DNA from: Polymyxa betae
Lineage: Eukaryota > Endomyxa > Phytomyxea > Plasmodiophorida > Plasmodiophoridae
NCBI GenBank assembly: GCA_003693705.1
Contig: RBZT01000703.1
Location: 1-64,000, forward strand
DNA length: 64,000 nucleotides
Direction: 5' to 3'
Of this stretch, positions 22,787 through 33,015 are shown in pieces. Below the pieces are notes generated by a model. The model was not told the origin of the DNA, ran no database searches, and saw only the letters and a program-made list of their open reading frames with translations. How positions within the stretch are numbered: the stretch's first letter is position 1; each line of letters starts with the position of its first letter. The position numbers and the translations under genes are program-made.

Positions 22787-23572
22787 ATGGACTTGTGTGG
22801 TGCAGGATTCACGCCAGGGTCGGCCGAGCCCATTTTGTTTATTTCAGAGCCACCCATGGAAATGATGGACGGAGACGATGCTCTAGCCGACCAGATATTA
22901 GAGCAATTTCAATTCGGCGATTATAGCAATGGCAATGAGCTGCTGGCGACCCCGGCTCCGGTTACTTCGAGTTCATCGCCTCCTGCACCGCCTGATATCT
23001 TTAATATCGGGCTTGGCAACCTCATTGACGAGCCCAGGCAGGGTCAAGTCGCCTCATGCGAGCTTGTCGATCTGTTACTGCTCGAGAATGATATTAGTGA
23101 CCAGACTCGAGATCGTCTCGGGCTGATGATGCCTGACGAAGTGAATCAGTTTCCAGCATTCCCTGATAAGCCGTGGATGCCGGAAATCAAAGACGAACCG
23201 CTGGAGGGTCGTTTACCGCCTCCGACGATTTTGCACCCTGTCATTGCTAAACCGCACATTCACCATCACAAGCGGCAGCCGCATCATCATTTTCGTCATG
23301 ATCGCGTTCAGGAGCCGTTCAACTGGTCTCGAATTCATGACCCGATTCGCCGGAAGAAGATCGAGCGATGGAAACAGAAACGGGATCGCATTCGGTCTGG
23401 TTTGACAGTGAAGCATGTTTATGACGTTCGAGTACAGCATGCCATTAAGCGGCCTCGAACTGGGTACGAATACGCTGTTGGGTTTCGGTTAATCGGTAGT
23501 AATCTCGGTTCAGAGGTCGTTTTGTTTCTGCCGCCGCCCAGAGCGCGATGCACGAGACGAATTCGGAATTGA
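22787..23572 (+). CDS. CCT-like domain protein, probable nuclear regulator
   Basis: The single exon encodes 261 aa from the first in-frame ATG. Residues about 180-220 match the CCT motif pattern: RKKIERWKQKR, then a Tyr-containing stretch (VYDVR) and AIKRPR. The spacing is two residues longer than in plant CCT domains. The N-terminal half is acidic with Pro/Ser-rich linkers (SSSSPPAPPDIFNIG), as in many transcriptional regulators, and a His-rich patch (HIHHHKRQPHHHF) precedes the domain. CCT domains in plants bind DNA with NF-Y-type subunits. A role in transcription is inferred, not shown. No zinc finger is present. Confidence 0.6.
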   Translation: MDLCGAGFTPGSAEPILFISEPPMEMMDGDDALADQILEQFQFGDYSNGNELLATPAPVTSSSSPPAPPDIFNIGLGNLIDEPRQGQVASCELVDLLLLENDISDQTRDRLGLMMPDEVNQFPAFPDKPWMPEIKDEPLEGRLPPPTILHPVIAKPHIHHHKRQPHHHFRHDRVQEPFNWSRIHDPIRRKKIERWKQKRDRIRSGLTVKHVYDVRVQHAIKRPRTGYEYAVGFRLIGSNLGSEVVLFLPPPRARCTRRIRN

Positions 23573-23754
23573 GGCACGATGAGAACACGACCAGCATGAC
23601 GGCATAGAGCGTTCTGCGGCTGAAGCAGCACCGTTGCTATGATGGTGCCAATCGTCCTCGCTGTTTCAGTTTGGACACTTTATAGCAATAAAAACGTAAA
23701 ACCTAATCGTATCAGTTATTCCATCTGCACGATCATCATTTAATTCTGTATTGG

Positions 23755-25785
23755 CTATAATTTATCGGCTTGCGAATTCTCTGTCAGAGGCGCAGGAAAC
23801 GGGATGCGATTTTTAACGAGATCCGCAATGAACGACCGCATCTGAGATCGGAGCTCACATTTTGGCCATACACGAGTTTCTATCAGAGTCCTTAAGTACG
23901 ACCGCATATCAGCTCGAAGCTGGCATGTTGACCATAAACGGTCGCCGACAAACTCGACCATGAAGGCCCGCAAGTCGGATTGTAATTTCAACCTTGCCCG
24001 GACTGCATTTTCTGCGGTTTCCACAACGAACGACTGTATATGAGCTCGCATTGCATCCGCATCCAGCTTATCGACAAATGACCGGACTCTTTCGTCCAGA
24101 ATGCGACGCGCTACGTGTCGGACGCCTTTTAGGTACAACACCGGCGATGCTTGCGAATGTGTCGGTTTAGGGAACATGTCTAGCGATAGCGACAGAATCG
24201 ATAAGCCTGGACGCCGTGGCATGAACCTGGCAATCGTCAGCAGCTTGCAGCATTCATTTAATGAACGAACCTGAATGTGATAGGAAGACACTGCCCCGGC
24301 AAGATCGTAAATTCGACATCGAGCCAAGAGAACCCATGGTCGTCGTGGGATATGTGCGACAGCGGCTCTGGCCTCGGCAAAGGACGAAATCGGAAATGGA
24401 CGGCGGTCGTTCCCGAATTTGTGATGGTAACCCGAGATGTGGCTTCTGTCTGGGCTGAACTGACATTGAACGTTATAGCAGAAGCACTCATCTCTAAGCG
24501 AACGATCAAAGGCAAAGTCTGATCTTCATCATTGCCTTCGTTAGACGAACTGGCTTCAACATGTGTCGGTTCCTCTTTTGTTTTCATTCGTAAGGATTCA
24601 TGGTCGGTGCTATAGCCTGGTAACCGCCGCCTGGAGATAAATCAGCATCACATGAAGAACAGGCGAAGTGGAGGCTCTACCTCAAATCAAACAGATCTTG
24701 ACCGACGATCTCTAACGAATCCGTTTTGATAATCTCATGCGGACGTACAGCCGCGATTCGGTTACGAAGCTGATGGAATCGCTGTCGATATACTGAACTA
24801 TTCCTCCAGCTCGATCCTGGAGTCCGATCCTTCTGATTGCGATCTGACAAATCTGTTAATCAGCCTTTTGACGGCATTGTATCTTTACGAAGGGCCTATA
24901 AACCATGAAAGGCAACAAAACAAAAATAAATAAAAAAAAACTGACTTCGTGTGGGCTTGCGAATCGTCTCGATCATTCTGGAAGGCGAATTCTTCACCTC
25001 ACAGAACAGACCCGAGAAGATATTCCCGATTGGAACGAAGGTCGATGTCTCGCCTCGCAGCGACATTTTCCAAGCGGCCGGCGATGTCATCTTGTTCTCC
25101 AAGGGCGTCGCCGTATTCAGCAGATGTAAAGCCTCGATCTTCTCCCGGTATGCGTTGCCTTGGTCCATGGACAGGCGCTCCATACTGATTCCGACCCGTT
25201 TCGAGAGACGGCAACGAGTTTTGTCCCAGACCTGATTCATTTTCTCCCATCTCTCCAGAATCCGCCCTTCCCGGGTCGCTAGTAGCATCTCGCCACAAAG
25301 CCTGTAAAACCCGTCGTGAGTTCTCGCCACGAGGGACAAAGAAACCGAAATTTCAAAAGGCAAAAAGGAATAAAATAATCGCAAAGATAAATTAAAGCAT
25401 TCAAATGTAAAGCGCCTTACAGTTGGTTATATCGTTCTCGTTGCTGTGTAGCCTCGATACTTTTGGCGTCGGCAATTTCATTCAAATGACGGCGATATAA
25501 GTCGAGCTGAGATTCCTGAGCAGGGCCATCCTTATTGCTAAGTTGTTCGCCATTGTTTCTCGATCGTCTCGGTGAAGTCTGCAAGACGAACGTATCCGGG
25601 ACGCTTTCAATCATGTTTTGGTCGTCGACCATGGTCACCGTCCGGCCGCTTTCCAATTTTAGCGTCTGGCCAGGACGGATTCGTCGAGCGATGATGACCT
25701 TCATCTTCTGGCCCGCCTGATCGTCATCACGAGGCTTTAATCGGCGCCGGACCAGCCATTTTCGTGGCGGCGGCGACTCCGACAT
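23755..25785 (-). CDS. MYCBP-associated (MYCBPAP-like) flagellar protein, 5 exons
   Basis: Exons 25785-25421, 25322-24946, 24852-24681, 24630-24271 and 24226-23755 join in phase to give 581 aa. Family signs are a WKMSLRGE segment followed by FVPIGNIFSGLFC, the IRKPT motif, and an immunoglobulin-like strand series: TITNSGTTAVHFRFRPL, then LPITFRFMPRRPG. MYCBPAP homologues occur in ciliated species and are tied to axoneme or sperm flagellum function. The C-terminal 130 residues repeat helical units with Arg-Ala-X-Met-Arg and R-S-Q-M-R-S-F. The gene is shorter than animal MYCBPAP (about 950 aa). It is head to head with RSPH3, another ciliary gene, across about 1 kb. Confidence 0.75.
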
Positions 25786-26795
25786 CCTCAATGGTCATCA
25801 GACGTACGTACTGTGACAGACTCCTGAACGATCATATCGTAGAATGGAATTGGTTGCTGCTTTTTTCCAAGCAGACTCGTCGATGCCATAGACATCGGCA
25901 GACAGCAGAGATAGAGGGCAATAAGAAGGTGAAAGAAGCGCAACAATTTTCAAAGAGGATGTCAGAAGGTTGCCTCTGTGAAACGTGTGTCATGTCTTAT
26001 TCCTGCAGAGACTGTTTCTCGAATGCTAAAATTCGGGAATTCTGGGCTCTAAAGGGATGCTATTGGCTGGACTGCAAATGTAAAGGGATGCTATTGGCTG
26101 GACTGTAAAGCCTTGCTTGTCAGAAGGTAGATTTTTCGTTTGAATATTGTTTGCTCTATGCATATTACAGACTGTGGGCGACAAATGATCGTTTTTCTAG
26201 GGCATCCAAACCAAAAAAATGAGAGGAACGACGTTAATCAACTCCCAAAGCATTGGATTCTGGAATTCATTCCCTCGCAGCAGCCGATTAGAAGCTCCGC
26301 CTGATGCATTAAATAGCAGCTTATCTGCTTATTTTGAATTAAATGAACCAGAAACCTGTTAGAAAGAATCCATTTGGGATTGTTCCATTAGCTACTACGG
26401 GTTAGCTTATGATGAATGATTATGGCTTGCTCGTACCGGCAACCATACATGACAGCCTGGCGCCGCGATTGGCAAAATCAGCTTGTGGGCTGTCAAAGCG
26501 CCGACGTTCAGGGCATTGACCACGTTCTGGTCTGTTCCGACTCGACACGAAAAATCAGGAAGTGTGGTCTCTTTCTTGAAACATTGAACTGAGAGCAATG
26601 GCGATGTCGGCGAATGCAAAATCGGCAATCGAAAATGCTCTGTTCAAGGTTGGAACTATTCAACTGAAAGGGCAACTTCGCCATCCCTTGCAGAAAAAAC
26701 CATCAAACGAAAAACGCCAGGATTATGGAAGGTTATTTGATCCACGATCGTGAAGCCATTCAGGTACCCGATCTTAGTCTGTGCTATTTGTCAGC
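25786..26795. promoter_or_regulatory. Shared 1-kb spacer between two divergent ciliary genes
   Basis: The spacer separates the starts of MYCBPAP-like and RSPH3 and probably holds both promoters. It contains a 31-bp tandem duplication at 26050-26110. No X-box is obvious by eye. A weak 73-aa frame at 26407-26628 has no family resemblance. Confidence 0.4.
26050..26110 (+). repeat. 31-bp tandem repeat, two copies
   Basis: Copy 1 is 26050-26080 and copy 2 starts at 26081, diverging only near its end. The core is agggatgctattggctgg. Confidence 0.85.
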
Positions 26796-28065
26796 ATGGT
26801 GGTCGGGAGGAGAGCGGCATCAGCGACGCCAGATTCAGGGTAAATCATCGCTACACCACAGATGATATCTTGATTGTATTTCCAGATGTTATGTGCCTCA
26901 GAATCTCATGTTTAATCGTCGCGTTTGTCGCGGCTCGACGTTTCGTCATGCAATGGCACCGCCAGCAGACGGCGCGCGTAAATCTGGCAACGCGACACGA
27001 CGCGCCACGACACGAGCAGAAGGGCGCCGTGCCTCGGGCGAGCTACCACAGAGCGACTCCCGCCGCGGTCTGACGCCGGAACCTGTCCCCGGGCGAATTC
27101 ACGCTCAAGCCCAGACGAAATCGTATCTGGAGGTGCTCGACGAAGGCATTGGAGAGTGCGAACAAGCCGTCCAAACCGAGGAGATCATCGATGCGCCTCT
27201 GCCTCCATTGTTCTACCCGCGTCCATCGGGCGAATCGAAAATGACCGAAATCGGGCCCGGCGATCTTTTCGATTTTGACGCCGAGGTCGGGATGGTCGAG
27301 TTAAGAGATGCAGCGATTCAATCGGATTAGGTGGCGCCAACCGTTGAGGTTCTGGTTGGGAAGACGATCGACCAGGCGCTGCTGGACGTCGTCGAAGAGG
27401 CCGAACTAGTGCAGGTCGCCGCTCAGCAAGAACAGTTCGAGCATATGCGAATGGTGAAATTAGCCGAGATGCAGCGGCTCGAAGCCCGCGAGGTCAGGCT
27501 GCATGAAGAGAAGCAGCGACGCCTTCGACAGGCGCGAGAACGCAAAGAAAAAGAGGTCGAGCTGGCCCGGAAGGTTGTGGCGAGAACTGTTGCTAAAGAT
27601 TCTTTGCATGGTGGGAATTGGTCTTCGCGCGCTTTCGTTTTTTTTCATTGATGACGACAGCAATGAACGTGGCGGTTTTGGGAAATCTGGCGTCGAAAGG
27701 TCTCTTCCGCGATGGACTTCGCGATCAGATCGAGGAGGACTTCCTGCCATGGCTGCAGAATGAAACCGTGTCTCGTGTAGAAGTAACCAACGTCTCCAAA
27801 CAGGTAAGGTGCTCCTACGTCACATTGCAACTTAAACGAAAATTCGCTCCAGATCTCGGAATCGGTGACTTTGGAGGCGATGACACAGGCTGCAGAACGA
27901 TCCAGACAAGACGCCGATCAGCGACGATCATTGTTGGCTGATTTGCAGCACGAACAGGAGTTGCAGTTGATCGCCCAAAGGCAGGCAGCGGCTGCTGCTG
28001 CCGCCGAAAATGCAACCGATGCTTCCATTAATGAGACAGAGCCACCCGCCGAAGAGAATGAATAA
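26796..28065 (+). CDS. RSPH3: Radial spoke protein 3 (RSPH3), 5 exons
   Basis: RSP3 anchors radial spokes to the axonemal doublet and is an A-kinase anchor. Exons 26796-26839, 26886-27285, 27331-27610, 27661-27803 and 27853-28065 join in phase to give 359 aa. Family blocks in order are NLMFNRRVCRGSTF, TKSYLEVLDEG, QTEEIIDAPLPPLF, TEIGPGDLFDFD, EVLVGKTIDQALLDVVEE, a charged coiled coil (RLRQARERKEKEVEL), then GLFRDGLRDQIEEDFLPWL. An in-frame stop at 27328 is removed by a 45-nt intron. The short first exon is the least certain part. An Ala- and Glu-rich tail ends the protein. Confidence 0.93.
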
Positions 28066-28293
28066 ACCTTATAATCAAGAGAGATTTGAATCGTCTCGGT
28101 GCGAAATATTGACTAATGGACATATTCGCACCTCTGTAACCAATCGAATGCTTGATTACATATTGCATTTAAAGCATCAAGCTGGAGAAATTGGTTTCGG
28201 GCCTGTGTAAGTCTCCGATCCAATAGTTCACGATTTAGGCAGGAACGAAATTCGGAGGAATCTTCGCAATTCAGATTTTTAAAGTCCAAAGTC

Positions 28294-28662
28294 ATGAAGC
28301 GAATTCTGCTGCTGACCCTGCTCGCTGTGATGTTGAAGGCGATTGTCGCCCATGACGCTGCTGGTCTGACGTCGGGAGATACAGCATCAAAAGAGGCACC
28401 ATTTCAAGCGTTGCAGACGGATATAGGTGGGGACTTAAGACAGTATGGTGGCGGGTATGGAGGAGGAATGGGTTATGGATATGGAAGAGGAATGGGTTAT
28501 GGATATGGAGGGGGCATGGGGCCCTATGGTGGATACGGTTATCGTGGAGGGATGGGATATCCGGGAGGATATTGGGGCCGTGGTCGCTATGGTAGATTTG
28601 GACATTATGGACACCCTCATTATGGGAGGCCGAGAAGATTCGAGAGAGAGCGATATATCTGA
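28294..28662 (+). CDS. Secreted Gly/Tyr-rich protein, 122 aa
   Basis: A signal peptide (RILLLTLLAVMLKAIVAH) is followed by about 25 ordinary residues and then a low-complexity tail of GYGGGMGYGYG-type repeats ending in Arg- and His-rich units. This looks like a structural wall or matrix protein, or a small antimicrobial-like Gly-rich peptide. The opposite strand has repeat-shadow frames. No catalytic motif is present. Confidence 0.7.
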   Translation: MKRILLLTLLAVMLKAIVAHDAAGLTSGDTASKEAPFQALQTDIGGDLRQYGGGYGGGMGYGYGRGMGYGYGGGMGPYGGYGYRGGMGYPGGYWGRGRYGRFGHYGHPHYGRPRRFERERYI

Positions 28663-28713
28663 GCGATATGCCTGAATTATTGAGATACACATGAGTGGAT
28701 ATGTTTATAAAAA

Positions 28714-29982
28714 CTAAATGCGAACATATTCGGTGGAAGTCGTAGCAGAGGGCAGGGAATCCAGTGATAAACTTGCAGAGCGCGATTTTCGCACGACAAA
28801 TGCAAGGCCAAGCAGCATTACTAGAAAAGACACGGTTGCCAAGCAAGTTAGTAGAATGTTAAAACCAGAAACCTCATGCGTCGGTTCCATCTCCGTACTG
28901 AATTGGTTCTCATGAATTTCTGAGGGTGCAACATTCGCCATAGCCAAGGCGCGCTGACATTTCATACTAACAGACTTGACCTGGTAAAGGCACGCTTTCA
29001 AATCCTACAATGGATCAAAACGGGCAACAAACATGCAGAATGTTCTGTCACCTGTCCGGATTTATCGGTGCAGAAACTGATACGCTCCTGCTTACATCTG
29101 TGCTCGAGACTGTCTTTCAAGGATTTTTTACACTGCTTTGAAATCGAATCTTCACGATCATGCAAGCATTCATACATAGATTCCGGAGGAACATCTGCAC
29201 AGTATTGCTGTGATTCTTGTTCACAAGCAAAAAATTGTGATTTGCTTTCAGCTTGGGTCTGCCCTGGATTTACTTGGGGGGCACATTGTAGATTGTGCTG
29301 CGTAATGCATCCTTTGAGGTCCCTCATTGTGGTGATGTCAGGACACATGCGCTGAGCTTCAGGAACGCAAGCAAATAGGCGGCAATTCTCTACAATGCGA
29401 GAACATGGGGCAGAAAGGGCGCGTTTCAATTTTGGCTGACGAAGGCAGTTCATCGTGCCCAAAAGACTATCTTCCTGTTCCTAATTCATACTGGTGGCTG
29501 GCTAAATGATAGCATCTGCTTACCTTTGAGCAATATTCCTGCTCGTCCGCTCTGCAGGCATGAGTTTCAGGCAGATGCCCGATTTTGGTTTGGCCAATTG
29601 ATTGGTTCCAGCATTTGTCGGAAAGCTCAGCGCGGTGCTTCCAGAGGCACACCAAAGTCTCTTTAGTGCCATTGGCGTCAGGGCAGAATTTCTTGATATC
29701 ATCAATGCAATTGTACATGGGGCAATCATGCAAGCCGGATGCACAATCTACAGATGATCAGTACGTATAGGTGACTTCGAGGTGAAGCTATCGACCTGCG
29801 GAAAGCTGTTTCTCATGATCCTGAAGGCATTCCATAATCTTCACCGGATCCTTCATATTTGGGCAAAACGATTCGACATCCGCTTTACAAGCACGACGAA
29901 CGACGCGATCGGGGATCTGATCGGCGAATCCAAGACAGGGCATGACCGCCATGGCGACCAGCATGAGTCTTATCGACATCAT
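28714..29982 (-). CDS. Type I membrane protein with GLG1-type cysteine-rich repeats, 4 exons
   Basis: Exons 29982-29796, 29747-29524, 29480-29052 and 29004-28714 give 376 aa with matching phases. An N-terminal signal peptide ends near GFADQ. Several repeats follow with the spacing of GLG1/ESL-1 (Golgi apparatus protein 1): a CKADVESFCP-like half and a later C-L half such as IMECLQDHEKQL. One membrane helix (LLTCLATVSFLVMLLGLAFVV) is followed by a short cytoplasmic tail. GLG1 proteins act in the Golgi lumen. The animal protein has about 16 repeats, so this is a short version. Confidence 0.8.
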
Positions 29983-30427
29983 CTAGTAAAGCAATCAGGC
30001 TTAAATGAATGAGAAATTGGTAATGAATCGCAGCCTCCTCTACAGTCAGCACCTGTGACTGGGTGCCCGACTTAGGGAGAGACACCCACAAATGATATCA
30101 AGACAAAGGCTCAGATAACAAATGGGAGATAGATCTATGTGTCGTGAAAGCCCCGATTGAATGAAAATTCATAAGCCTGGGTCAGGAGGCTCGCCTCGGT
30201 CGTTATCCTAGCAAATGACCTGTTAAAACGACCGTAAGTATTCAGGCAGGCTGTGCTATTGCATGTTGATGTGAGGCTTGTTCCACGGCGCTTGTTTCAG
30301 AAAGTGAAATTGATCTCTATATACAGACAGATGTTCTACTTTTGATTCATTTCGATCATGTCTGTGCAAGTAGATTTCAGCAGACAACAGCCTCAGATAT
30401 TATTGCTGACCAGGACTACCAGCGAAC
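29983..30427. other. Divergent promoter region
   Basis: This lies between the Cys-rich membrane protein (minus) and the multi-pass protein (plus). No coding potential or clear motif was seen. Confidence 0.35.
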
Positions 30428-31834
30428 TTGATGAATTCCAGGTTACTTTTGTTGATTCAAGTAATCGTTTGCTATTGTCATGCCTCTTTACAACTATTAT
30501 CTGAACCATTCGTTAACGAAACCTACTACTGCACATCGGTGACCAGATTTTTGGGTCGTCAACCGGGAGACTCTTCGACCGTAATCGCTCAGCTGCACTA
30601 TCTCAGATCCGACCCTTGCGAAATGGAGAGCATCACCCGCTATGAAGTTCAAGGCAAAGCCATTATTGTCGCGGTCTGCGGCTGTTCTGAAGATCGTGTC
30701 TATTACAATCTCGCCGAAAAGGGCGCTGCTGCCGTTATTCGCACAACCAGCTTCCAGCCTGGATCAGCGTATAACATGAGAGCATTTTCGTCTGAAATCA
30801 GCTCTCGCACCGACATGCCTTATGTTGAGGTCCCGCCGCTGGTTTTTGATGGCGATTTCCGCTTTGAAGGTGTCGTTGTTTCAATTCGCCCAGACCCGAA
30901 TATCTGGGTTCCATATTTCGAATCATGGCAATGGCAGACGTTCTTAAGATGGCTTCCTGGATGTTTGTACTGTCTGGGAGCCGTGCTCGCTTCGATCTTC
31001 CTCGTAAGGCGTTTCTATGACGACTGTCAGAGATATTATCAGCAAACACCAAGAAGCATTCAGCGTTATAGCGAGGCGTTTCATTATGGGTTATCAAAGG
31101 TAAATCTGAGCCATTTGGCGCTGGCGATCGAAATCGTAAAATGCCCGATCATGGCATTCGTCTGCATGGTCGGTGGTTTGCATTCCACTCCCAATCTGCC
31201 GGACCAGGTCGTGAGGTTCTTTGTCTCACAGCTCAGCGGCTGGACATTCGTGACGACCATGATTTCAGCGCGAACATGGCATCGGGCGACCCATCGACAT
31301 TCGCAATCGAAATCTTTCCTATCGATGGTGATCGGCGACTCTGGCACTAGGCATATTTTCGTTGCAATAACAGCCGTTCCGCTCGTTCTAGATTTCATGA
31401 TATCCGGATTGTATGTTATCTACGTTCCCAATGAATATCCGATACTGGATTTTGTCGTTGGTGGGATCTTCTTCGTATTGAAATTATTGGTCGGATCACT
31501 CTTCCTGCAGCAATCGACGACGTTTCTTTACAACGCCTACAAAAATGCTGCAGTACTCGACATATATGCTCCAAATCATGATCACAACGTCAAGATGCAG
31601 CTCTTGTATCAAAGTTTGTATGCTCTTGGCGTCGGAATCTCCATCGGTATTTATATTTCCGGCACATTACTGATAACCGTAGCCTCCACTTATTTTAGCT
31701 ACCCACAAGGATTCATGGCAGCGTTTGCACTAATGACACTTGGGCAAGCCATTGAGACTATTTTCCACATCATGTTATTCCGGCCAGCCAGCAGATTAAA
31801 TATGCAGCACCTTGAATCTTTGTCTAAGCAATAG
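30428..31834 (+). CDS. Multi-pass membrane protein with luminal PA-like domain
   Basis: A single exon encodes 468 aa. A signal peptide is followed by about 150 luminal residues containing KAIIVAVCGCSED...GAAAVIRTTS, which resembles the protease-associated fold (a strand, then a loss-of-Gly loop and an alpha/beta unit). About seven hydrophobic helices follow from residue 180, ending in a short Leu- and Ser-rich tail. Two Cys residues before the helices may form a disulphide. No GPCR, transporter or protease motif is visible. Proteins of this shape (PA domain plus 7 helices) can be sorting receptors, but this family was not identified. Confidence 0.65.
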   Translation: MMNSRLLLLIQVIVCYCHASLQLLSEPFVNETYYCTSVTRFLGRQPGDSSTVIAQLHYLRSDPCEMESITRYEVQGKAIIVAVCGCSEDRVYYNLAEKGAAAVIRTTSFQPGSAYNMRAFSSEISSRTDMPYVEVPPLVFDGDFRFEGVVVSIRPDPNIWVPYFESWQWQTFLRWLPGCLYCLGAVLASIFLVRRFYDDCQRYYQQTPRSIQRYSEAFHYGLSKVNLSHLALAIEIVKCPIMAFVCMVGGLHSTPNLPDQVVRFFVSQLSGWTFVTTMISARTWHRATHRHSQSKSFLSMVIGDSGTRHIFVAITAVPLVLDFMISGLYVIYVPNEYPILDFVVGGIFFVLKLLVGSLFLQQSTTFLYNAYKNAAVLDIYAPNHDHNVKMQLLYQSLYALGVGISIGIYISGTLLITVASTYFSYPQGFMAAFALMTLGQAIETIFHIMLFRPASRLNMQHLESLSKQ

Positions 31835-33015
31835 CAACATGGAATATTTCATTTTTTTAATGCCATTAAACACATACCCTCTGTAAAGACGCTCAGGCTT
31901 GGACCCTGTTCTGCCGGTTGCCATCACATGCGATCTAAGGCGATAGATCAATTGGCTTAGGTTCGTAGTTGTATAAAGCCAAGCTGTTGCCGCATCGATA
32001 AGATTTGTTGGCCTCCTTGTTCATCACAGCAACAGTTTCTTTTCTTTGAACATTTCGTGACCGTTCGCGAAACTGGAGGCATCTTCAGCGACATTTACGA
32101 TATTGCCCCGAAATCGATGATCTTGATTGCAGCAGGACATTTGCAAGCCCCAACAAAAATTTTATACTTTGTTACAAATGCTGTGATAAGTTTTGTACGG
32201 ATTGGATAGGCTTCGCGATGTCATGCCTCATCAGGCAATTCCACGTCGATGACGACCACTACTCCTGACGTTGTTTGACTGAACGGTTATGGCGAATAAC
32301 AGCGACAAGTCCTCCTAGGAGCAAGATCAAAATCTTCGAAGTGGAGAGCAAATTTCCCGGTCCTCTTACAATGCTGTGAAGTGTTGGCAGAGGCTGTGAT
32401 GGACTCCACAGAAAGGAAACATTTTTATTTGAATAGCAGGTTGGCATGGATCAACAGGCAGCGAGTCTTGCTTCTTAAAAATACGTTCAGATAGATATTG
32501 TAGCAACAGTTTTAATTTAGAAAATAGCAGAATATACAAGTACCCTCAAAATTTGGCTTACATCTCGAATTCGGCGAATAGATGAAATGACCCATTCATT
32601 AAGAACTTGAGGTGATGGAAATAAAGAGAAAGTTAACGTAAACGACAGTTCAATTTACAAAACTTAATAGCAGGAGCCATCTTAGCGGCACTCGTTAACA
32701 TGCAGGATGGGCTCATACTGGAGCGAATCTGCCTGGTCTCGTTCCGAATTGCGAAGCCAAGCTGTCTTGGGCCAGCTTAGTACTAGCATGGGTGACCAAC
32801 CAGGAACCGCTGGGTGATGTAATTGTTCTTTGGGAAAACGGCCTCATGTATTTCCAAAGTATTTTTGTCCCTTCTTGCCTTCCAAAATCTATAGTGTAGA
32901 TAAAAACAATCTCAATCAAGTTCATTTAGCATAGATAATCGTAATTGTTTTGCGACGAGGATGCCAGCGTCGACATCACACGAAGATTTATGTGACAAGC
33001 TGACAATATCCATCT
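31835..33015. other. Intergenic stretch with a 5S-like sequence
   Basis: Apart from the 5S-like sequence it holds a weak 62-aa minus-strand frame at 32259-32447 with one hydrophobic helix near its end, and an ATG-less frame at about 31960-32206. Neither has a known relative. Confidence 0.4.
32705..32825 (+). rRNA. 5S rRNA-like gene or pseudogene
   Basis: The 3' two-thirds aligns well to eukaryotic 5S rRNA: CGAAGCCAAGC (box A region), TCTTGGGCC, then TAGTACTAGCATGGGTGACC (box C), in correct spacing. The 5' end (GGATGGGCTCATAC) also resembles plant-type 5S. The outer helix fails: the 5' bases do not pair with gatgtaattg at the 3' end. A T-rich run (gttcttt) follows and could be a Pol III terminator. 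It is a single copy between protein genes. It may be a dispersed pseudogene. Confidence 0.7.

Noticed and set aside
31960-32206. ATG-less frame with FLFFEHFVTVRETGG
   Set aside because: No start codon, no splice site joined it to the gene before it, and no relative was recognised.
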